The position numbers were made by a program, and so were the translations under genes. From positions 23,248 to 87,247 of the forward strand of contig CACHWN010000005.1 in the NCBI GenBank assembly GCA_902583585.1: DNA of 64,000 nucleotides, written 5' to 3'. The notes beneath the pieces were generated by a model that was not told the origin of the DNA, made no database searches, and saw nothing but the letters and a program-made list of their open reading frames with translations. This stretch comes from an uncultured Pelagibacteraceae bacterium. GTDB taxonomy: Bacteria; Pseudomonadota; Alphaproteobacteria; Pelagibacterales; Pelagibacteraceae. Position 1 is the stretch's first letter. The number at the start of each line of letters is the position of its first letter. This document shows, piece by piece, positions 8,566 to 20,150 of this stretch.

Positions 8566-10746
8566 ATGAAAATTACAAATAAAATAATTGAAAAACACGG
8601 TTTAAAATTAGAAGAATATGAAAATATAAAAAGATTGCTTCAGAGAGAACCTAATTTGTTAGAACTTGGGATTTTCTCAGCAATGTGGAATGAACACTGT
8701 TCTTACAAATCTTCTCGATTACACTTAAAAAAATTACCTACAAAAGGAAAACAAGTTATTCAAGGTCCTGGGGAGAATGCAGGAGTAATAGATATAGGTG
8801 ACGATGACGCTATTATTTTTAAAATTGAAAGCCATAACCACCCATCTTATATAGAACCATACCAAGGAGCAGCTACGGGAGTTGGTGGAATATTAAGAGA
8901 TGTTTTTACAATGGGTGCGAGACCTATAGCCTTACTTAATTCTATACATTTTGGCTCTCCTGACCATCCTAAAACTAAAAGCCTACTTAATGGTGTTGTA
9001 TCTGGTATTGGAGGGTATGGTAATTGTATTGGCATACCGACTGTAGCGGGAGAGACTAAATTTAATGCAACCTATAATGAAAATATTTTAGTCAATGCAA
9101 TGGCAGTTGGGCATGCAAATAAAAACAAAATTTTCTACTCAAAAGCAAAAGGTGTAAATAAATCTGTTGTTTATGTGGGGTCAAAAACTGGTCGAGATGG
9201 AATTCATGGTGCTTCTATGGCATCAGCAGAGTTCGATGAAAATTCAGACGAAAAAAAACCAACTGTTCAAGTTGGGGACCCCTTTACTGAAAAACTTTTA
9301 TTAGAAGCTTGTTTAGAGTTAATGAAAGATAATTCTATTATTTCAATTCAAGACATGGGTGCCGCAGGTTTAACATCATCAAGTGTTGAAATGGCATCAA
9401 AAGGAGGTTTGGGTATGGAATTAGAACTAGACAAAGTTCCATGTAGAGAAGAGAATATGACTCCTTATGAAATGATGTTGTCTGAAAGCCAAGAAAGAAT
9501 GCTTATAATTCTTGATGATGGTAAAGAAAATAGTGCAAAAAAAATATTCGAAAAATGGGACTTAGATTTTGTAATAATTGGCAAGACCACAAATACAAAA
9601 AACCTTACTTTAAAGTTCAATAATAAAATTGAAGGAGAAATTCCAATCAATGCACTAGCATCTAAAGCTCCTGTTTACGATAGAGAATGGGTTAAAAAAA
9701 AACCGACAAAGGAAAAAATTAATCTTAAAGATTTAAAAAAAATTAAAATTGAGGATGCTTTAGTAAAAATTTTATCCAGTCCAAATCATTCAAATAAGAG
9801 TTGGATAACAAATCAGTATGATCAAAGTGTTATGTGTGATACGATTCAAAAGTCTGGATCTGATGCTGCAATAATAAGAATTCACAATAAAGATAAAGCG
9901 ATTGCTGTTTCGGTGGACTCTTCTGCAAACTATTGTAAATCCAATCCTATTTTAGGTGGTAAACAAATTGTTTGTGAAAATTGGAGAAATTTAATTACAG
10001 TTGGAGCTAAACCACTAGCTATAACTAATTGTTTGAATTTTGGTAACCCTGAGAATAAAGAAGTTATGGGTGAGTTTACAGAATGTTTAGATGGCATAAA
10101 AGAAGCTTGCGAATTTTTAAATTACCCTGTTGTTTCTGGAAATGTATCATTTTATAACGGGACAAATAAAAAGAACATTTTTCCAACACCTGTTATAGGT
10201 GGCGTCGGTTTAATTAAGAAGCTATTCAAACCTTTGGGGCATAGTTTTAAAAAAGATAAAAGTAAATTAATATTGATTGGAAAAACTTTTGGTCATTTAG
10301 AACAAAGCTGTTTTTTAAAAGAAAATTACTCAATAAATAAAGGTATGCCTCCTGAAATTAACCTCCTCAATGAAAAAAATAATGGTGAAAACTTACTAAA
10401 ATTAATTGATAAAAATCTCATTTTATCATCGCACGATGTTTCAAATGGTGGACTTCTTGTTACTGTTTCTGAAATGATATTTAATTCAAATTATGGAGCT
10501 AAATTACATAAGCCAAAAAAATTAACTAGTCTATGTGAATATTTTTTTGGTGAAGATCAAGCAAGATATGTTGTTGAAATAGATGAAAATAATTACTCTA
10601 AAGCTGAAAAAATATTGAAAGATAACAATATATATTATGAAATGATTGGTAATACTCAAAAAGACTATTTAGAAATTGACGGTGAGTTAAAAATAAGTAC
10701 TAAAGATTTATTTAAAGTTAATAACAAATGGTATAATAATTATTAA
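8566..10746 (+). CDS. purL: FGAM synthase large subunit PurL (small type)
   Basis: [48 protein letters not shown]; 726 aa. Confidence 0.97.
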   Translation: MKITNKIIEKHGLKLEEYENIKRLLQREPNLLELGIFSAMWNEHCSYKSSRLHLKKLPTKGKQVIQGPGENAGVIDIGDDDAIIFKIESHNHPSYIEPYQGAATGVGGILRDVFTMGARPIALLNSIHFGSPDHPKTKSLLNGVVSGIGGYGNCIGIPTVAGETKFNATYNENILVNAMAVGHANKNKIFYSKAKGVNKSVVYVGSKTGRDGIHGASMASAEFDENSDEKKPTVQVGDPFTEKLLLEACLELMKDNSIISIQDMGAAGLTSSSVEMASKGGLGMELELDKVPCREENMTPYEMMLSESQERMLIILDDGKENSAKKIFEKWDLDFVIIGKTTNTKNLTLKFNNKIEGEIPINALASKAPVYDREWVKKKPTKEKINLKDLKKIKIEDALVKILSSPNHSNKSWITNQYDQSVMCDTIQKSGSDAAIIRIHNKDKAIAVSVDSSANYCKSNPILGGKQIVCENWRNLITVGAKPLAITNCLNFGNPENKEVMGEFTECLDGIKEACEFLNYPVVSGNVSFYNGTNKKNIFPTPVIGGVGLIKKLFKPLGHSFKKDKSKLILIGKTFGHLEQSCFLKENYSINKGMPPEINLLNEKNNGENLLKLIDKNLILSSHDVSNGGLLVTVSEMIFNSNYGAKLHKPKKLTSLCEYFFGEDQARYVVEIDENNYSKAEKILKDNNIYYEMIGNTQKDYLEIDGELKISTKDLFKVNNKWYNNY

Positions 10747-10976
10747 TGCCTCTTCCAATTAACGAGATCAAAAAACTTATACTTGAGTCTATTCCTGATG
10801 CAACTATTGAAATAGAGGATCTAATGGGTGACAATAATCATTATTCTGCGACTATAAAATCTTCAAAATTTAATAATTTAAGTAAAATTGAACAGCATAA
10901 ACTTGTATATAAGTCACTTAAAGGTAAGATGGGAAATGAATTACATGCTTTATCAATAACAACTCAAGGAAAGTAA
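10746..10976 (+). CDS. BolA family protein
   Basis: 76 aa; DGNNHYSATIKSSKF-like region and HALSITTQ C-terminus; precedes a monothiol glutaredoxin. Confidence 0.85.
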   Translation: MPLPINEIKKLILESIPDATIEIEDLMGDNNHYSATIKSSKFNNLSKIEQHKLVYKSLKGKMGNELHALSITTQGK

Positions 10977-10978
10977 AA

Positions 10979-11290
10979 GTGAGAGAAAAAATAGAGGACT
11001 TAATTAAAAATAACGATATATGTTTATTCATGAAGGGAACGCCAGACTCTCCACAATGCGGTTTTTCAATGGCAGTATCAAACATTTTAAAACATGTTAA
11101 TGTGAAATTTAAAGGTATTAACGTACTGGAAGATGAAAATCTTAGACAAGGAATTAAAGATTTCAGTGACTGGCCTACAATACCCCAACTTTATATTAAA
11201 GGTGAATTTATTGGTGGGTGCGATATTGTAAAGGAAATGTTTGAAAAAGGAGAACTTCAAAACCTTTTAAAGAAAAAAGAAATCTTATAA
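10979..11290 (+). CDS. grxD: Monothiol glutaredoxin (Grx4 type)
   Basis: FMKGTPDSPQCGFSMAVSNIL...DWPTIPQLYIKGEFIGGCDIVKEM. Confidence 0.93.
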   Translation: MREKIEDLIKNNDICLFMKGTPDSPQCGFSMAVSNILKHVNVKFKGINVLEDENLRQGIKDFSDWPTIPQLYIKGEFIGGCDIVKEMFEKGELQNLLKKKEIL

Positions 11291-11553
11291 TGAAAAGTTA
11301 TATTTACAAAGTAATAATCGCTTCAATAGCGATTATTTTTGTTTTTAAATTTACTATTGGTAAAGAAATATCCCAAATTAATGAAAAAATAAATTTTTTT
11401 TCAACTCCTGAAGGACGTAAACAAATAATAGCATCTGTAAAAAAAGAGTTGCGTAAAGCAAATGAAAAAGAAAATTATCTTGATGATGAGGAAAGAATTT
11501 TAATTCGAAATTTTTTGAAAAAAATAAATGATGAACTTAAAATTCAAAATTAA
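11290..11553 (+). CDS. Small membrane-anchored hypothetical protein
   Basis: 87 aa, N-terminal TM segment, charged C-terminus; contiguous with grxD. Confidence 0.6.
   Translation: MKSYIYKVIIASIAIIFVFKFTIGKEISQINEKINFFSTPEGRKQIIASVKKELRKANEKENYLDDEERILIRNFLKKINDELKIQN
11313..11344 (+). terminator. Terminator-like hairpin inside the start of ORF 11290-11553
   Basis: AATAATCGC-ttcaata-GCGATTATT (9-bp perfect stem) followed by tttgttttt. Confidence 0.5.
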
Positions 11554-13127
11554 TTACATTTATAAATTTTTGCTAATGTTAAATCTTCTGTAGAGAAATT
11601 CACTTTCGTTTTTTCTTCAAAAACAATTTGGCAACTATTTGGGCTACTCTTTTCAACACTTCTTTCAAAAAAGGCAACGTAAAAGGGTCTTTGATTTTTT
11701 TTATATAAATTTCTAAAAGATAAAAAACAACTGTTATTTTTAAGTAGAGCCTTCACACCACTGTTTCTATTTGAGATAATACATATTTTTTCATCTTCTT
11801 TATTTTGATTAAAATAATCAGCAACAGCTTTTGTGGATACGCCCCAATAATCTAATTCAAAAATACCATTTATTTTTGTAAAGTGAGAAAAATTATTTAT
11901 CCATATATAGTTATAAGGATACAGAATTATATTTTGAGATAAAAAAAATAATATAGAAAAAGATAAAAATATCTTAAAAATTTTTTTTGAATAAAAGTAA
12001 ATAATTGTTAGAGAAATAAGAAATATTAAAGGTAGTAAAAACATTACTTGTCTGATTTCGTCATAAAGATTTACTTCAAATACAATCAATATCAAAATTA
12101 TAAAAAAGATTGAAAAAGTAAGTGCTAGTATTATTAAAGAACTGAAAGACTCATTGACTATTTTTTTTTCTACTAAAGGAAACATTATAATACCAAATAA
12201 GATTACTAACGGTAATTTGAAAAAAAACCAAATAGGCAAATAAGTAGAAGGTAAATTTTGAGCTTTCATACATTCCCCTAAAGTAATTGTACAAACTGTT
12301 TGTAAGTGTTTTGACATATATTTAATTGCTTCAAAAAAAAGAAAAGGATTTTCCCAATAACTAGGTTGCAAAATATAAAAAAGTAAAAAAATAGAAAAAA
12401 ATGATAAAATTAATTGTTTATAATAATTTTTTATAAAACTATTTAAATCAATATTCTTTCTATTAAGTAATAGAAAAAACATTATTATGTACTGAATAAA
12501 AATTAATATCCCGCTTATTCTTATTGATAGTAACAAAGCAGTAAAGATACTTATATAAGCAAAATATTTGTTATTAATTTTTTCTTTATCAACTAAAATT
12601 TTTGCAATACTTATCATTAAATAAGTACAAATTAACCAAATACTTAAAAACGGAATATCTTTTACATTGAAAAAGCTGTGTCCTATTAAATAAGGATACA
12701 TCAAATACAATATGCCACCTAAGTTTGAATAAAATTTATCTTGAATTATCAAATTCAAAATTTTTTGAAAAAAAATTCCTGATAAAATGAATAAAAAAAA
12801 GACCGTAATATGTTTTGAGAGAATAGACTTTACTTCTTGAGAATAGATAGTGTCACTTAAAAAAAAATTTGAAATTAATTCAAATGGAATCGATAAATAA
12901 TGAAAACCAACTCCATAAAATTTTCCACCACCATCTAAATACTGGCTATCATAACTAGTTTCAAAAAAATTATTTTTAATTAAATTTTTATTAGCTTCCC
13001 AAACATAATAATCATGAAATTCGTCATGAGTAATTCCTACATTCATTGATAAATAAATGCCAAATAAGAATAAAAAAACTACAAATATTAAAAAATATTG
13101 ATTTTTTAAATCTTTAAAAATTTTCAC
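11550..13127 (-). CDS. Multi-pass membrane protein, GT39/PMT-like glycosyltransferase
   Basis: 525 aa with many TM segments and early D-E residues (GITHDEFHDYYVW) as in GT-C enzymes. Confidence 0.6.
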   Translation of the reverse strand: MKIFKDLKNQYFLIFVVFLFLFGIYLSMNVGITHDEFHDYYVWEANKNLIKNNFFETSYDSQYLDGGGKFYGVGFHYLSIPFELISNFFLSDTIYSQEVKSILSKHITVFFLFILSGIFFQKILNLIIQDKFYSNLGGILYLMYPYLIGHSFFNVKDIPFLSIWLICTYLMISIAKILVDKEKINNKYFAYISIFTALLLSIRISGILIFIQYIIMFFLLLNRKNIDLNSFIKNYYKQLILSFFSIFLLFYILQPSYWENPFLFFEAIKYMSKHLQTVCTITLGECMKAQNLPSTYLPIWFFFKLPLVILFGIIMFPLVEKKIVNESFSSLIILALTFSIFFIILILIVFEVNLYDEIRQVMFLLPLIFLISLTIIYFYSKKIFKIFLSFSILFFLSQNIILYPYNYIWINNFSHFTKINGIFELDYWGVSTKAVADYFNQNKEDEKICIISNRNSGVKALLKNNSCFLSFRNLYKKNQRPFYVAFFERSVEKSSPNSCQIVFEEKTKVNFSTEDLTLAKIYKCN

Positions 13128-13167
13128 GATTATTGATTATATTCCAAAAATTAAGATTAAAAAAATA

Positions 13168-13785
13168 TTATCTAGAGTAATATTCTATTACCAAATTTGG
13201 TTCCATCACTACCGGGTAAGGGACTTCTGAGAACTTTGGAATTCTCACTAATTTTGCAGTTTTGTTTTTATCATCGGATTGTATATATTCTGGAACATCG
13301 CGCTCTTTACTTTGTAAGGAACCATCAATAACAACAAGTTTTTTTGATTTTTCTCTTATTTCAATCAAGTCAGAAGCTTTAACTATATAGCTTGAGATAT
13401 TAACTCTTTTTTTATTAACTTTAATATGCCCATGATTAATCATTTGCCTTGCAGAAAATACTGTGGGTGCAAACTTAGCTCTATAAATAACTGTATCAAG
13501 TCGGCTTTCTAGCAATGCTATTAAGTTTTCAGTTGTGTCCCCTTTTTTAGCCAGGGCTTTTCTATAAATATTTCTAAATTGTCTTTCGTTGATATTCCCA
13601 TAGTAAGCTTTTAGTTTTTGTTTAGCCTGAAGTTGTATACCGTAGTCTGTTGGTTTACCTTTTTTATTTTGTCCGTGCTGACCGGGAGGATAAGCTCTAG
13701 AATTAAATGGACTTTTTGGTCTTCCCCATATATTTGCCTTTAATCTTCGATCAACTTTATGTTTAGATTTTAGTCTTTTTGTCAT
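13168..13785 (-). CDS. rpsD: 30S ribosomal protein S4
   Basis: [11 protein letters not shown]...[11 protein letters not shown]...[38 protein letters not shown]. Confidence 0.97.
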   Translation of the reverse strand: MTKRLKSKHKVDRRLKANIWGRPKSPFNSRAYPPGQHGQNKKGKPTDYGIQLQAKQKLKAYYGNINERQFRNIYRKALAKKGDTTENLIALLESRLDTVIYRAKFAPTVFSARQMINHGHIKVNKKRVNISSYIVKASDLIEIREKSKKLVVIDGSLQSKERDVPEYIQSDDKNKTAKLVRIPKFSEVPYPVVMEPNLVIEYYSR

Positions 13786-13836
13786 ATTTAATTATTCAGT
13801 GTTTATAAGGTTTAACTCTAGTTTGTCAATTATCGA

Positions 13837-14553
13837 TTATCTTTTTTTATTTAGCGAACTAATAATACTCGCTAAAATCCTTAATTCTTTATCATTTGGC
13901 TCTAATCTGTAAATTAAATTATTGATGTTAAGTATCATCGCATGTTTTTTTTCATCCGGAGTAAAGAATTTTTTAGCATCTAGAAGTTCGATTAAATGTT
14001 TTGTTAATGAAAAAATTTTTGATTTAGAGGATACTTTTAATTTTTTTCCTATTTTATTAAACAAATTAATATTTGATATTTTGAAAATTTCATAACATAT
14101 CAATGTTACAGAATGAGATAAATTTAAGGACTTAAAATTTTTTGAAGTTGGAATTTGAAGAATATAATTCGAATAAGATAAATCTTTATTAGATAATCCT
14201 GATGACTCCTTGCCGAACATAAGTCCAATATTTTTATATCTGTTTTTTTTTACTAAATTGTAAAAATCTAACATTGTAATATGTTTTTTATTTATATCTC
14301 TTTTTCTAGCACTCAATGAGATTACCATATCAAAAGTCTTTAAGGCATTTTCAATTTTATTATAAACTTTTGCTTTATGAATTATCTCTAAAGCACCTAC
14401 TGATGTTACTTTTGTTTTATGGTTAGGAAAAGTAAATTTAGGTGAGACTAAGCTGAGATTTTTAAGTCCAAAGTTTTTCATCGAACGAGCACATGCACCA
14501 ATATTTTCACCAAGTTGGGGTTTTACTAAAACAATCCCAAATTTACTTTTCAT
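13837..14553 (-). CDS. tRNA/rRNA methyltransferase, TrmJ-like SPOUT family
   Basis: IVLVKPQLGENIGACARSMKNFGL...LMFGKESSGLSNKDL...LNLSHSVTLICYEIF. Confidence 0.87.
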   Translation of the reverse strand: MKSKFGIVLVKPQLGENIGACARSMKNFGLKNLSLVSPKFTFPNHKTKVTSVGALEIIHKAKVYNKIENALKTFDMVISLSARKRDINKKHITMLDFYNLVKKNRYKNIGLMFGKESSGLSNKDLSYSNYILQIPTSKNFKSLNLSHSVTLICYEIFKISNINLFNKIGKKLKVSSKSKIFSLTKHLIELLDAKKFFTPDEKKHAMILNINNLIYRLEPNDKELRILASIISSLNKKR

Positions 14554-16147
14554 TTAAGTTAGCAGGTGCTTTTTCTTTGAAAAGTTTATAATCTAAACTA
14601 TCTATAAGAGCTATAAAGGAAGCTTCAATTATATTTGGAGAAACTCCTACTGTGAACCAACTCTTGCCAGACTTATCAGTGCTTTCAATTAAAACTCTTG
14701 TTGTTGCCTCGGTACCGGTGTTTAAAATTCTTACCTTATAATCAAGAAGTTTTAAATCTGAAAAAAAATTATAATATTTTGTAACTTTTTTAAAATTCGA
14801 TCTAATTGCATTATCTAGTGCGTTTACTGGACCGTTACCTTCACCATGACACTCGATCTCTTTACCGTCAATTAAAAAAACTACATTAGCTTTAGTTTTG
14901 ATCGTTTCTGATTTTGAAACGTTAACATCGTAACTTTTAACTTTTAAATATTCTGGAACCTTTCCAAGCAGCCTATTAGCTAACAATTCAAATGAAGCGT
15001 CTGCACCGTCATACGAATAACCGCTAAACTCTCTATTTTTGACTTTATCTAAAATTTTTTGAACTTTAGGATCTTTAGAGTCAATCTTAACACCATATTT
15101 CTCAAGTCTGGATAAAATATTAGATCGACCAGATTGATTTGAAATAATTATATTTCTGTGGTTTCCAATTTCTTTAGGATCTATATGTTCATAAGTTTTT
15201 GGATCTTTTTTAACTGCTGAAACGTGAAGACCTCCTTTATGAGAAAAAGCTGAAGCGCCAACGTAGGCCATGTTCTTGTTAGGTTTTCTATTTAAAATTT
15301 CATCTAAAAGCCTTGAACATTCAGTTAATGAAGACAATTTTTCTTTTTTTATATTTATTTCGTATTTGTCACTGAAGGTTTTTTTCAAACATAAACTTGG
15401 TATAATTGACATTAAGTTAGCATTTCCACATCTCTCACCTAAACCATTGATTGTTCCTTGAATTTGTCTTACACCACATTCAACAGCCGCCAAAGAGTTT
15501 GCAACTGCATTTTCAGTATCGTTATGGGCATGAATTCCTAAATTTTTTCCAGGAATTACTTTAGTTACTTTAGAAACTATTTCTCTAATCTCATTAGGTA
15601 AAGTCCCACCGTTGGTATCACAAAGAACTATCCATCTTGCCCCATTATCGTATGCTTGTTTTAAACAATTTAAGGCAAAATCTGGATTTGATTTAAACCC
15701 ATCAAAGAAATGTTCTGCATCAAATAAGAATTCTTTTTTGTTTTTAATAAAATGCTTTGTAGTCTCTCTTATATTTTCTAAATTTTCATCATTTTTAATT
15801 CCTAATGCAACCTTGACATGAAAATCCCAAGATTTTCCAACCACGCAAACTGCTGGAGTGTTTGCATTTATTAATGATGCTAGTCCAGGATCATTATCTG
15901 CACTTCTACCTGTTTTTTTAGTCATTCCAAAAGCAGTAAACAAGGTTTTAGACATTTTTGGAGGGTTTGAAAAAAATTTTGTGTCTACTGGATTAGCACC
16001 AGGCCAACCTCCCTCGATATAGTCCACTCCCAAATCAGAAAGCACTAAAGCAATCTTATTCTTGTCTTCGATTGAAAAATCTACACCCTCGGTTTGTGCT
16101 CCATCTCTTAAAGTAGTATCAAATATGTAAATTTTTTCTTTACTCAT
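14543..16147 (-). CDS. cimA: (R)-citramalate synthase
   Basis: IFDTTLRDGAQTEGVDFSIEDK...GGWPGANPVD...HAHNDTENAVANSLAAVECGVRQIQGTINGLGERCGN. Confidence 0.92.
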   Translation of the reverse strand: MSKEKIYIFDTTLRDGAQTEGVDFSIEDKNKIALVLSDLGVDYIEGGWPGANPVDTKFFSNPPKMSKTLFTAFGMTKKTGRSADNDPGLASLINANTPAVCVVGKSWDFHVKVALGIKNDENLENIRETTKHFIKNKKEFLFDAEHFFDGFKSNPDFALNCLKQAYDNGARWIVLCDTNGGTLPNEIREIVSKVTKVIPGKNLGIHAHNDTENAVANSLAAVECGVRQIQGTINGLGERCGNANLMSIIPSLCLKKTFSDKYEINIKKEKLSSLTECSRLLDEILNRKPNKNMAYVGASAFSHKGGLHVSAVKKDPKTYEHIDPKEIGNHRNIIISNQSGRSNILSRLEKYGVKIDSKDPKVQKILDKVKNREFSGYSYDGADASFELLANRLLGKVPEYLKVKSYDVNVSKSETIKTKANVVFLIDGKEIECHGEGNGPVNALDNAIRSNFKKVTKYYNFFSDLKLLDYKVRILNTGTEATTRVLIESTDKSGKSWFTVGVSPNIIEASFIALIDSLDYKLFKEKAPANLNEK

Positions 16148-17493
16148 TTATATTTCCACTTAGTTTTTCCTTTTTCATCTTCTATAAGTATTCCTGCTTC
16201 TGAAAGTTCATCTCTAATTTTATCAGCAAGATCGTAGTTTCCACTTTTCTTTGCGTTTATTCTTTCTTTAATTTTACTTTCAATATAATCCTCAGAAATT
16301 TTTATTTGCTTTTTTTTTAAATTTTGCCATTCATCTTTAGAAATATTAAATAAGCCTAAAAATCTACAAGCGCTATTAAATAATGATTTTTTTTTTAAAT
16401 CACCGGAATTAGCTTGATTATATAGTTCGTGTATTTTTGCTATAAATCCTGGAGTATTTAGATCATCTAATAAAATATCAGTACTGTCCATAATATCTTG
16501 ATTTTTTTGTTCTTCGTAAAGTTTGTACCATTTATCAAGCGTATTTTTTTGGTTTTCTAAAAGTTCATCATTCCAATCTAAAGGTTGACTATAATGGGCG
16601 CTAAGTAATGCTAATCTCACTACTTGTCCTGAATATTTTTTTACAGCATCAGAAATAGTTACAATATTTCCCAATGATTTTGACATTTTTTCTTTATTTA
16701 TAGTAACAAATCCGTTGTGCATCCAATAATTTGCAAATTTATCAGTAGAATTATTACTGCAAGACTGAGCAATTTCATTTTCATGATGAGGAAAAATTAA
16801 GTCAAGACCGCCTCCATGAATATCAAACACTTTTCCCAAATATTTTTCACTCATAACCGAACACTCTAAATGCCAACCAGGTCTACCTCTTCCCCATGGA
16901 GATTCCCAACCTGGATCATCCTGATTTGAAGGTTTCCATAATACAAAGTCCATTGGATCTTTTTTTAAATTAGAAACTTCGATTCTATTTCCGGATTTGA
17001 GTTCGTCTAATTTTTTATTCGATAATTTTCCATAATTCCCAAAACTTGATATTGAGAAATAAACATGACCATCATTCACGTAAGCGAATTTTTTTTTTAT
17101 TAAAGAATTTGTCATTTCAATCATTCCATCAATATGTTCAGTAGCTTTTGGTTCAAAAGTTGGCTTTAGACAATTTAAGCTTTCACAATCTTTATGAAAA
17201 ATCTCAGTAATATTTTTTGTAATTTCATTAATTGATTTTTTACTTTTTTTGGATGCTTCAATTATTTTATCATCAACATCAGTTATATTTCTGACATATT
17301 TTACATTATTTCCATAGATATATTTTAAAACTCGAAAAAGAATATCAAAAACTACTAATGTTCTTGCATTTCCTACATGAGGATAATCATAAACTGTAGG
17401 TCCACAGGCATATAAAGAAATCTTATTTAAGTTTATTGGTTTAAAAATTTCTTTTTTTCTAGTTAGAGAATTTGTTAGTTTTAAATTATTCAT
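16144..17493 (-). CDS. cysS: Cysteinyl-tRNA synthetase
   Basis: YACGPTVYDYPHVGNART; WHLECSVMS; HGGGLDLIFPHHENEIAQS; KMSKSLGN. Confidence 0.97.
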   Translation of the reverse strand: MNNLKLTNSLTRKKEIFKPINLNKISLYACGPTVYDYPHVGNARTLVVFDILFRVLKYIYGNNVKYVRNITDVDDKIIEASKKSKKSINEITKNITEIFHKDCESLNCLKPTFEPKATEHIDGMIEMTNSLIKKKFAYVNDGHVYFSISSFGNYGKLSNKKLDELKSGNRIEVSNLKKDPMDFVLWKPSNQDDPGWESPWGRGRPGWHLECSVMSEKYLGKVFDIHGGGLDLIFPHHENEIAQSCSNNSTDKFANYWMHNGFVTINKEKMSKSLGNIVTISDAVKKYSGQVVRLALLSAHYSQPLDWNDELLENQKNTLDKWYKLYEEQKNQDIMDSTDILLDDLNTPGFIAKIHELYNQANSGDLKKKSLFNSACRFLGLFNISKDEWQNLKKKQIKISEDYIESKIKERINAKKSGNYDLADKIRDELSEAGILIEDEKGKTKWKYK

Positions 17494-18223
17494 TAAATGT
17501 ACAAACTGGTATAGGATTCATTTTGTGTAAATTCTTTTTTCTTATTTCTAAATATTTCTCATAGTTTGGATCATTTTTATCTTCCATAGCTTTTTCTAAT
17601 TGCTCATAACTCATACCTAATTGTTGAACATCATTTCTTCCATCATCCCATAGACCGTCTGTGGGAGGGGTATTAATGATTTTTTCCGACACCCCTAAGT
17701 GTCTTCCTAGTTCCCAAACTTGAGTTTTTGTACAATCAGCTATTGGAGAAATATCTACTCCTCCATCACCATATTTAGTATAAAAACCGACACCAAAATC
17801 CTCAACCTTATTCCCAGTGCCTACAACAATTCCATTATTTGCTGCAGCTACCTGATACAAAGTTGCCATTCTTAACCTAGCTCTTGAATTTGCATATCCA
17901 TGCTCATTATCAAAATTATTTAGAACTTGAGAAAATGAATTAAAGATTTTATCCATTTCTAATAAATGGTGCTCTACGTTTTTATACTTTTCCTTTAACC
18001 ATTTCGCATGAGTTAAGCTCAAATCATGTTGTGATTTGATTTGTTTTATTGGCATCGTTAACACAATTGTTTTACGACCAGTGTTTGCACATAAAGTACT
18101 AACAACGGATGAGTCGATTCCACCGGATATTCCAACAACTAAAGCTTTAGGCTTATAAGATGCGGACTCACAATAATTATTGATCCAATCAGTGATTATT
18201 TTCGCTCTTTTTTTTACTTCCAT
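17486..18223 (-). CDS. nadE: NAD synthetase (NH3-dependent, short form)
   Basis: VVGISGGIDSSVV...VVGTGNKVEDFGVGFYTKYGDGGVDISPIADCTKTQVW. Confidence 0.94.
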   Translation of the reverse strand: MEVKKRAKIITDWINNYCESASYKPKALVVGISGGIDSSVVSTLCANTGRKTIVLTMPIKQIKSQHDLSLTHAKWLKEKYKNVEHHLLEMDKIFNSFSQVLNNFDNEHGYANSRARLRMATLYQVAAANNGIVVGTGNKVEDFGVGFYTKYGDGGVDISPIADCTKTQVWELGRHLGVSEKIINTPPTDGLWDDGRNDVQQLGMSYEQLEKAMEDKNDPNYEKYLEIRKKNLHKMNPIPVCTFNE

Positions 18224-18275
18224 AATTAATACTCCTTTCCCTTTTAAGGTTTCGTCTTAATAATTACAATAACTA

Positions 18276-19652
18276 TTAAGACGCGGCTTGAATAATTTTA
18301 TTAGATATTTTTGAATTTTTCTTAATTTCATCAGAAATCAGAAAAGCTAGCTCCAAGGCTTGATCGGCATTCAATCTTGGATCACAATGCGTTCTATATC
18401 TATTAGATAGATCGTTTTCAGAAATTTTTTGAGCACCGCCAGTGCACTCTGTAACATCTTGACCTGTCATTTCTATATGTAATCCCCCTGCATAGCTACC
18501 CTCAGCTTGGCTAACTGCAAAAAAGTTTTTTACCTCTTTTAAAACGCTTTCAAAAGTTCTTGTTTTAAATCCAGTCGCAGCTTTAATAGTATTCCCATGC
18601 ATTGGATCACATGACCAAACTACTTTAATTCCCTCTTTCTTCACAGCTTTAATTAATTTAGGTAAATATTTCTCAACATTATCAGCGCCAAATCTAGAAA
18701 TTAAAGTTAATCTTCCAGGTTCATTTTCTGTGTTAAGAATGTTGCAAAGTTTTAAAAGCTCATCCGGTTTCATAGTAGGTCCACATTTAAGACCTATTGG
18801 ATTTTTGATACCCCTGCAAAATTCAACATGAGCTCCATCTGGTTGTCTTGTTCTATCCCCAATCCAAACAAAGTGCGCTGATGTATCATGATATTCTCCG
18901 GTTGTTGAGTCTATCCTTGTCATAGACTCCTCAAAAGGTAAAAGTAAAGCTTCGTGAGATGTATAAAAATTAACCGATCTTAATCTTCGATTATTATCAG
19001 AATTTATTCCACAAGCTTCCATAAAAGCTAGAGCATCACTAATCTTATCTTCTATCTCTTTATATTTTCCTTTAGTTTTATCTTTTATAAATCCTAAGTT
19101 CCATAAGTGAACCTGTCTTAAATCTGCAAATCCTCCTTGTGAAAAAGCTCTTAACAAATTTAACGTTGATGCAGATTGGGAATATGCTCTAAATAATCTT
19201 TTAGCATCAGGTATTCTCGCTTTTTCTGTAAATTCCATACCGTTTATATTATCTCCCAAATAACTTGGTAGTTCTTTTCCATCTTTTTTTTCCATAGGTG
19301 AGCTTCGAGGTTTAGAGAATTGACCTGCTATTCTTCCTACTTTTACAACTGGCATTGATGCAGAAGCGGTTAGAACTAAAGACATCTGCAAAAGAACCTT
19401 AAATGTATCCCTTATGTTGTCTGGATGAAATTCTGCAAAACTTTCAGCGCAATCACCTCCTTGCAATAAAAAAGCTTTGCCTTCAACTACATCGGCCAAA
19501 GCTTTTTTAAGTGATCTAGACTCACCTGCAAATACTAAAGGTGGATATTTTTTTATTTTGCTTAAAACTAAATCAAGTTCTTTTCTATCCTGATAAACAG
19601 GCAAATGTTTAGCAGGTAATTTAGTCCAACTATTTAAACTCCATTTTTTCAT
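18276..19652 (-). CDS. Class II 3-deoxy-7-phosphoheptulonate synthase
   Basis: [14 protein letters not shown]...[19 protein letters not shown]...[20 protein letters not shown] start at 19652 preferred over TTG 19658. Confidence 0.95.
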   Translation of the reverse strand: MKKWSLNSWTKLPAKHLPVYQDRKELDLVLSKIKKYPPLVFAGESRSLKKALADVVEGKAFLLQGGDCAESFAEFHPDNIRDTFKVLLQMSLVLTASASMPVVKVGRIAGQFSKPRSSPMEKKDGKELPSYLGDNINGMEFTEKARIPDAKRLFRAYSQSASTLNLLRAFSQGGFADLRQVHLWNLGFIKDKTKGKYKEIEDKISDALAFMEACGINSDNNRRLRSVNFYTSHEALLLPFEESMTRIDSTTGEYHDTSAHFVWIGDRTRQPDGAHVEFCRGIKNPIGLKCGPTMKPDELLKLCNILNTENEPGRLTLISRFGADNVEKYLPKLIKAVKKEGIKVVWSCDPMHGNTIKAATGFKTRTFESVLKEVKNFFAVSQAEGSYAGGLHIEMTGQDVTECTGGAQKISENDLSNRYRTHCDPRLNADQALELAFLISDEIKKNSKISNKIIQAAS

Positions 19653-19735
19653 ATTCAACTTACGGTATATATATATTGCAAATGCAATTTTTCCAAGCGG
19701 GAATATAAATAAATTGCTTTAAAAAATCAAAAAAG

Positions 19736-20149
19736 TCAAAATTTTTCAGCTTTTTTATTTAAAGAGATCAAAATTGTTTCAATGTCTAACGAAGGATACT
19801 TTTTTTTAAATTTGTTTTTAATCATTATGAAGGATTTACTGTGAATTTTTGTTTCATTAATCTTATTAAACTTTTTTTTACCATTAATCATTTTCGCAGC
19901 GCCACAATCATAATGATTAATTACAATAAGTTTTCTAATTTTATGTAATTTAACAGAAACATCAATGTTATCCCAAAAAGATTTATGCCATTTTTTAAAT
20001 CTAATTGCTGTAACTCCAATGGCAGATCCTGCTAAAGTGAAAGCACTATATTTTCCATTTAATTTTCTTTTTTTTAAATAATTATAAACAATAGGCTGGA
20101 ACCTTGGGTCCATACATGAAAGAACCATGGCCTGATATTTTTTTTTCAT
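19736..20149 (-). CDS. Beta-carbonic-anhydrase-like protein
   Basis: CMDPRF (Cys...Asp-Arg) and HYDCGA (His-X2-Cys) zinc-site motifs; 137 aa, shorter than canonical. Confidence 0.65.
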   Translation of the reverse strand: MKKKYQAMVLSCMDPRFQPIVYNYLKKRKLNGKYSAFTLAGSAIGVTAIRFKKWHKSFWDNIDVSVKLHKIRKLIVINHYDCGAAKMINGKKKFNKINETKIHSKSFIMIKNKFKKKYPSLDIETILISLNKKAEKF

Positions 20150-20150
20150 T

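Noticed and set aside
19675-19688. ATTGCA-AA-TGCAAT palindrome upstream of DAHP synthase
   Set aside because: Short and A/T-biased; no known operator match and expected by chance at this composition.
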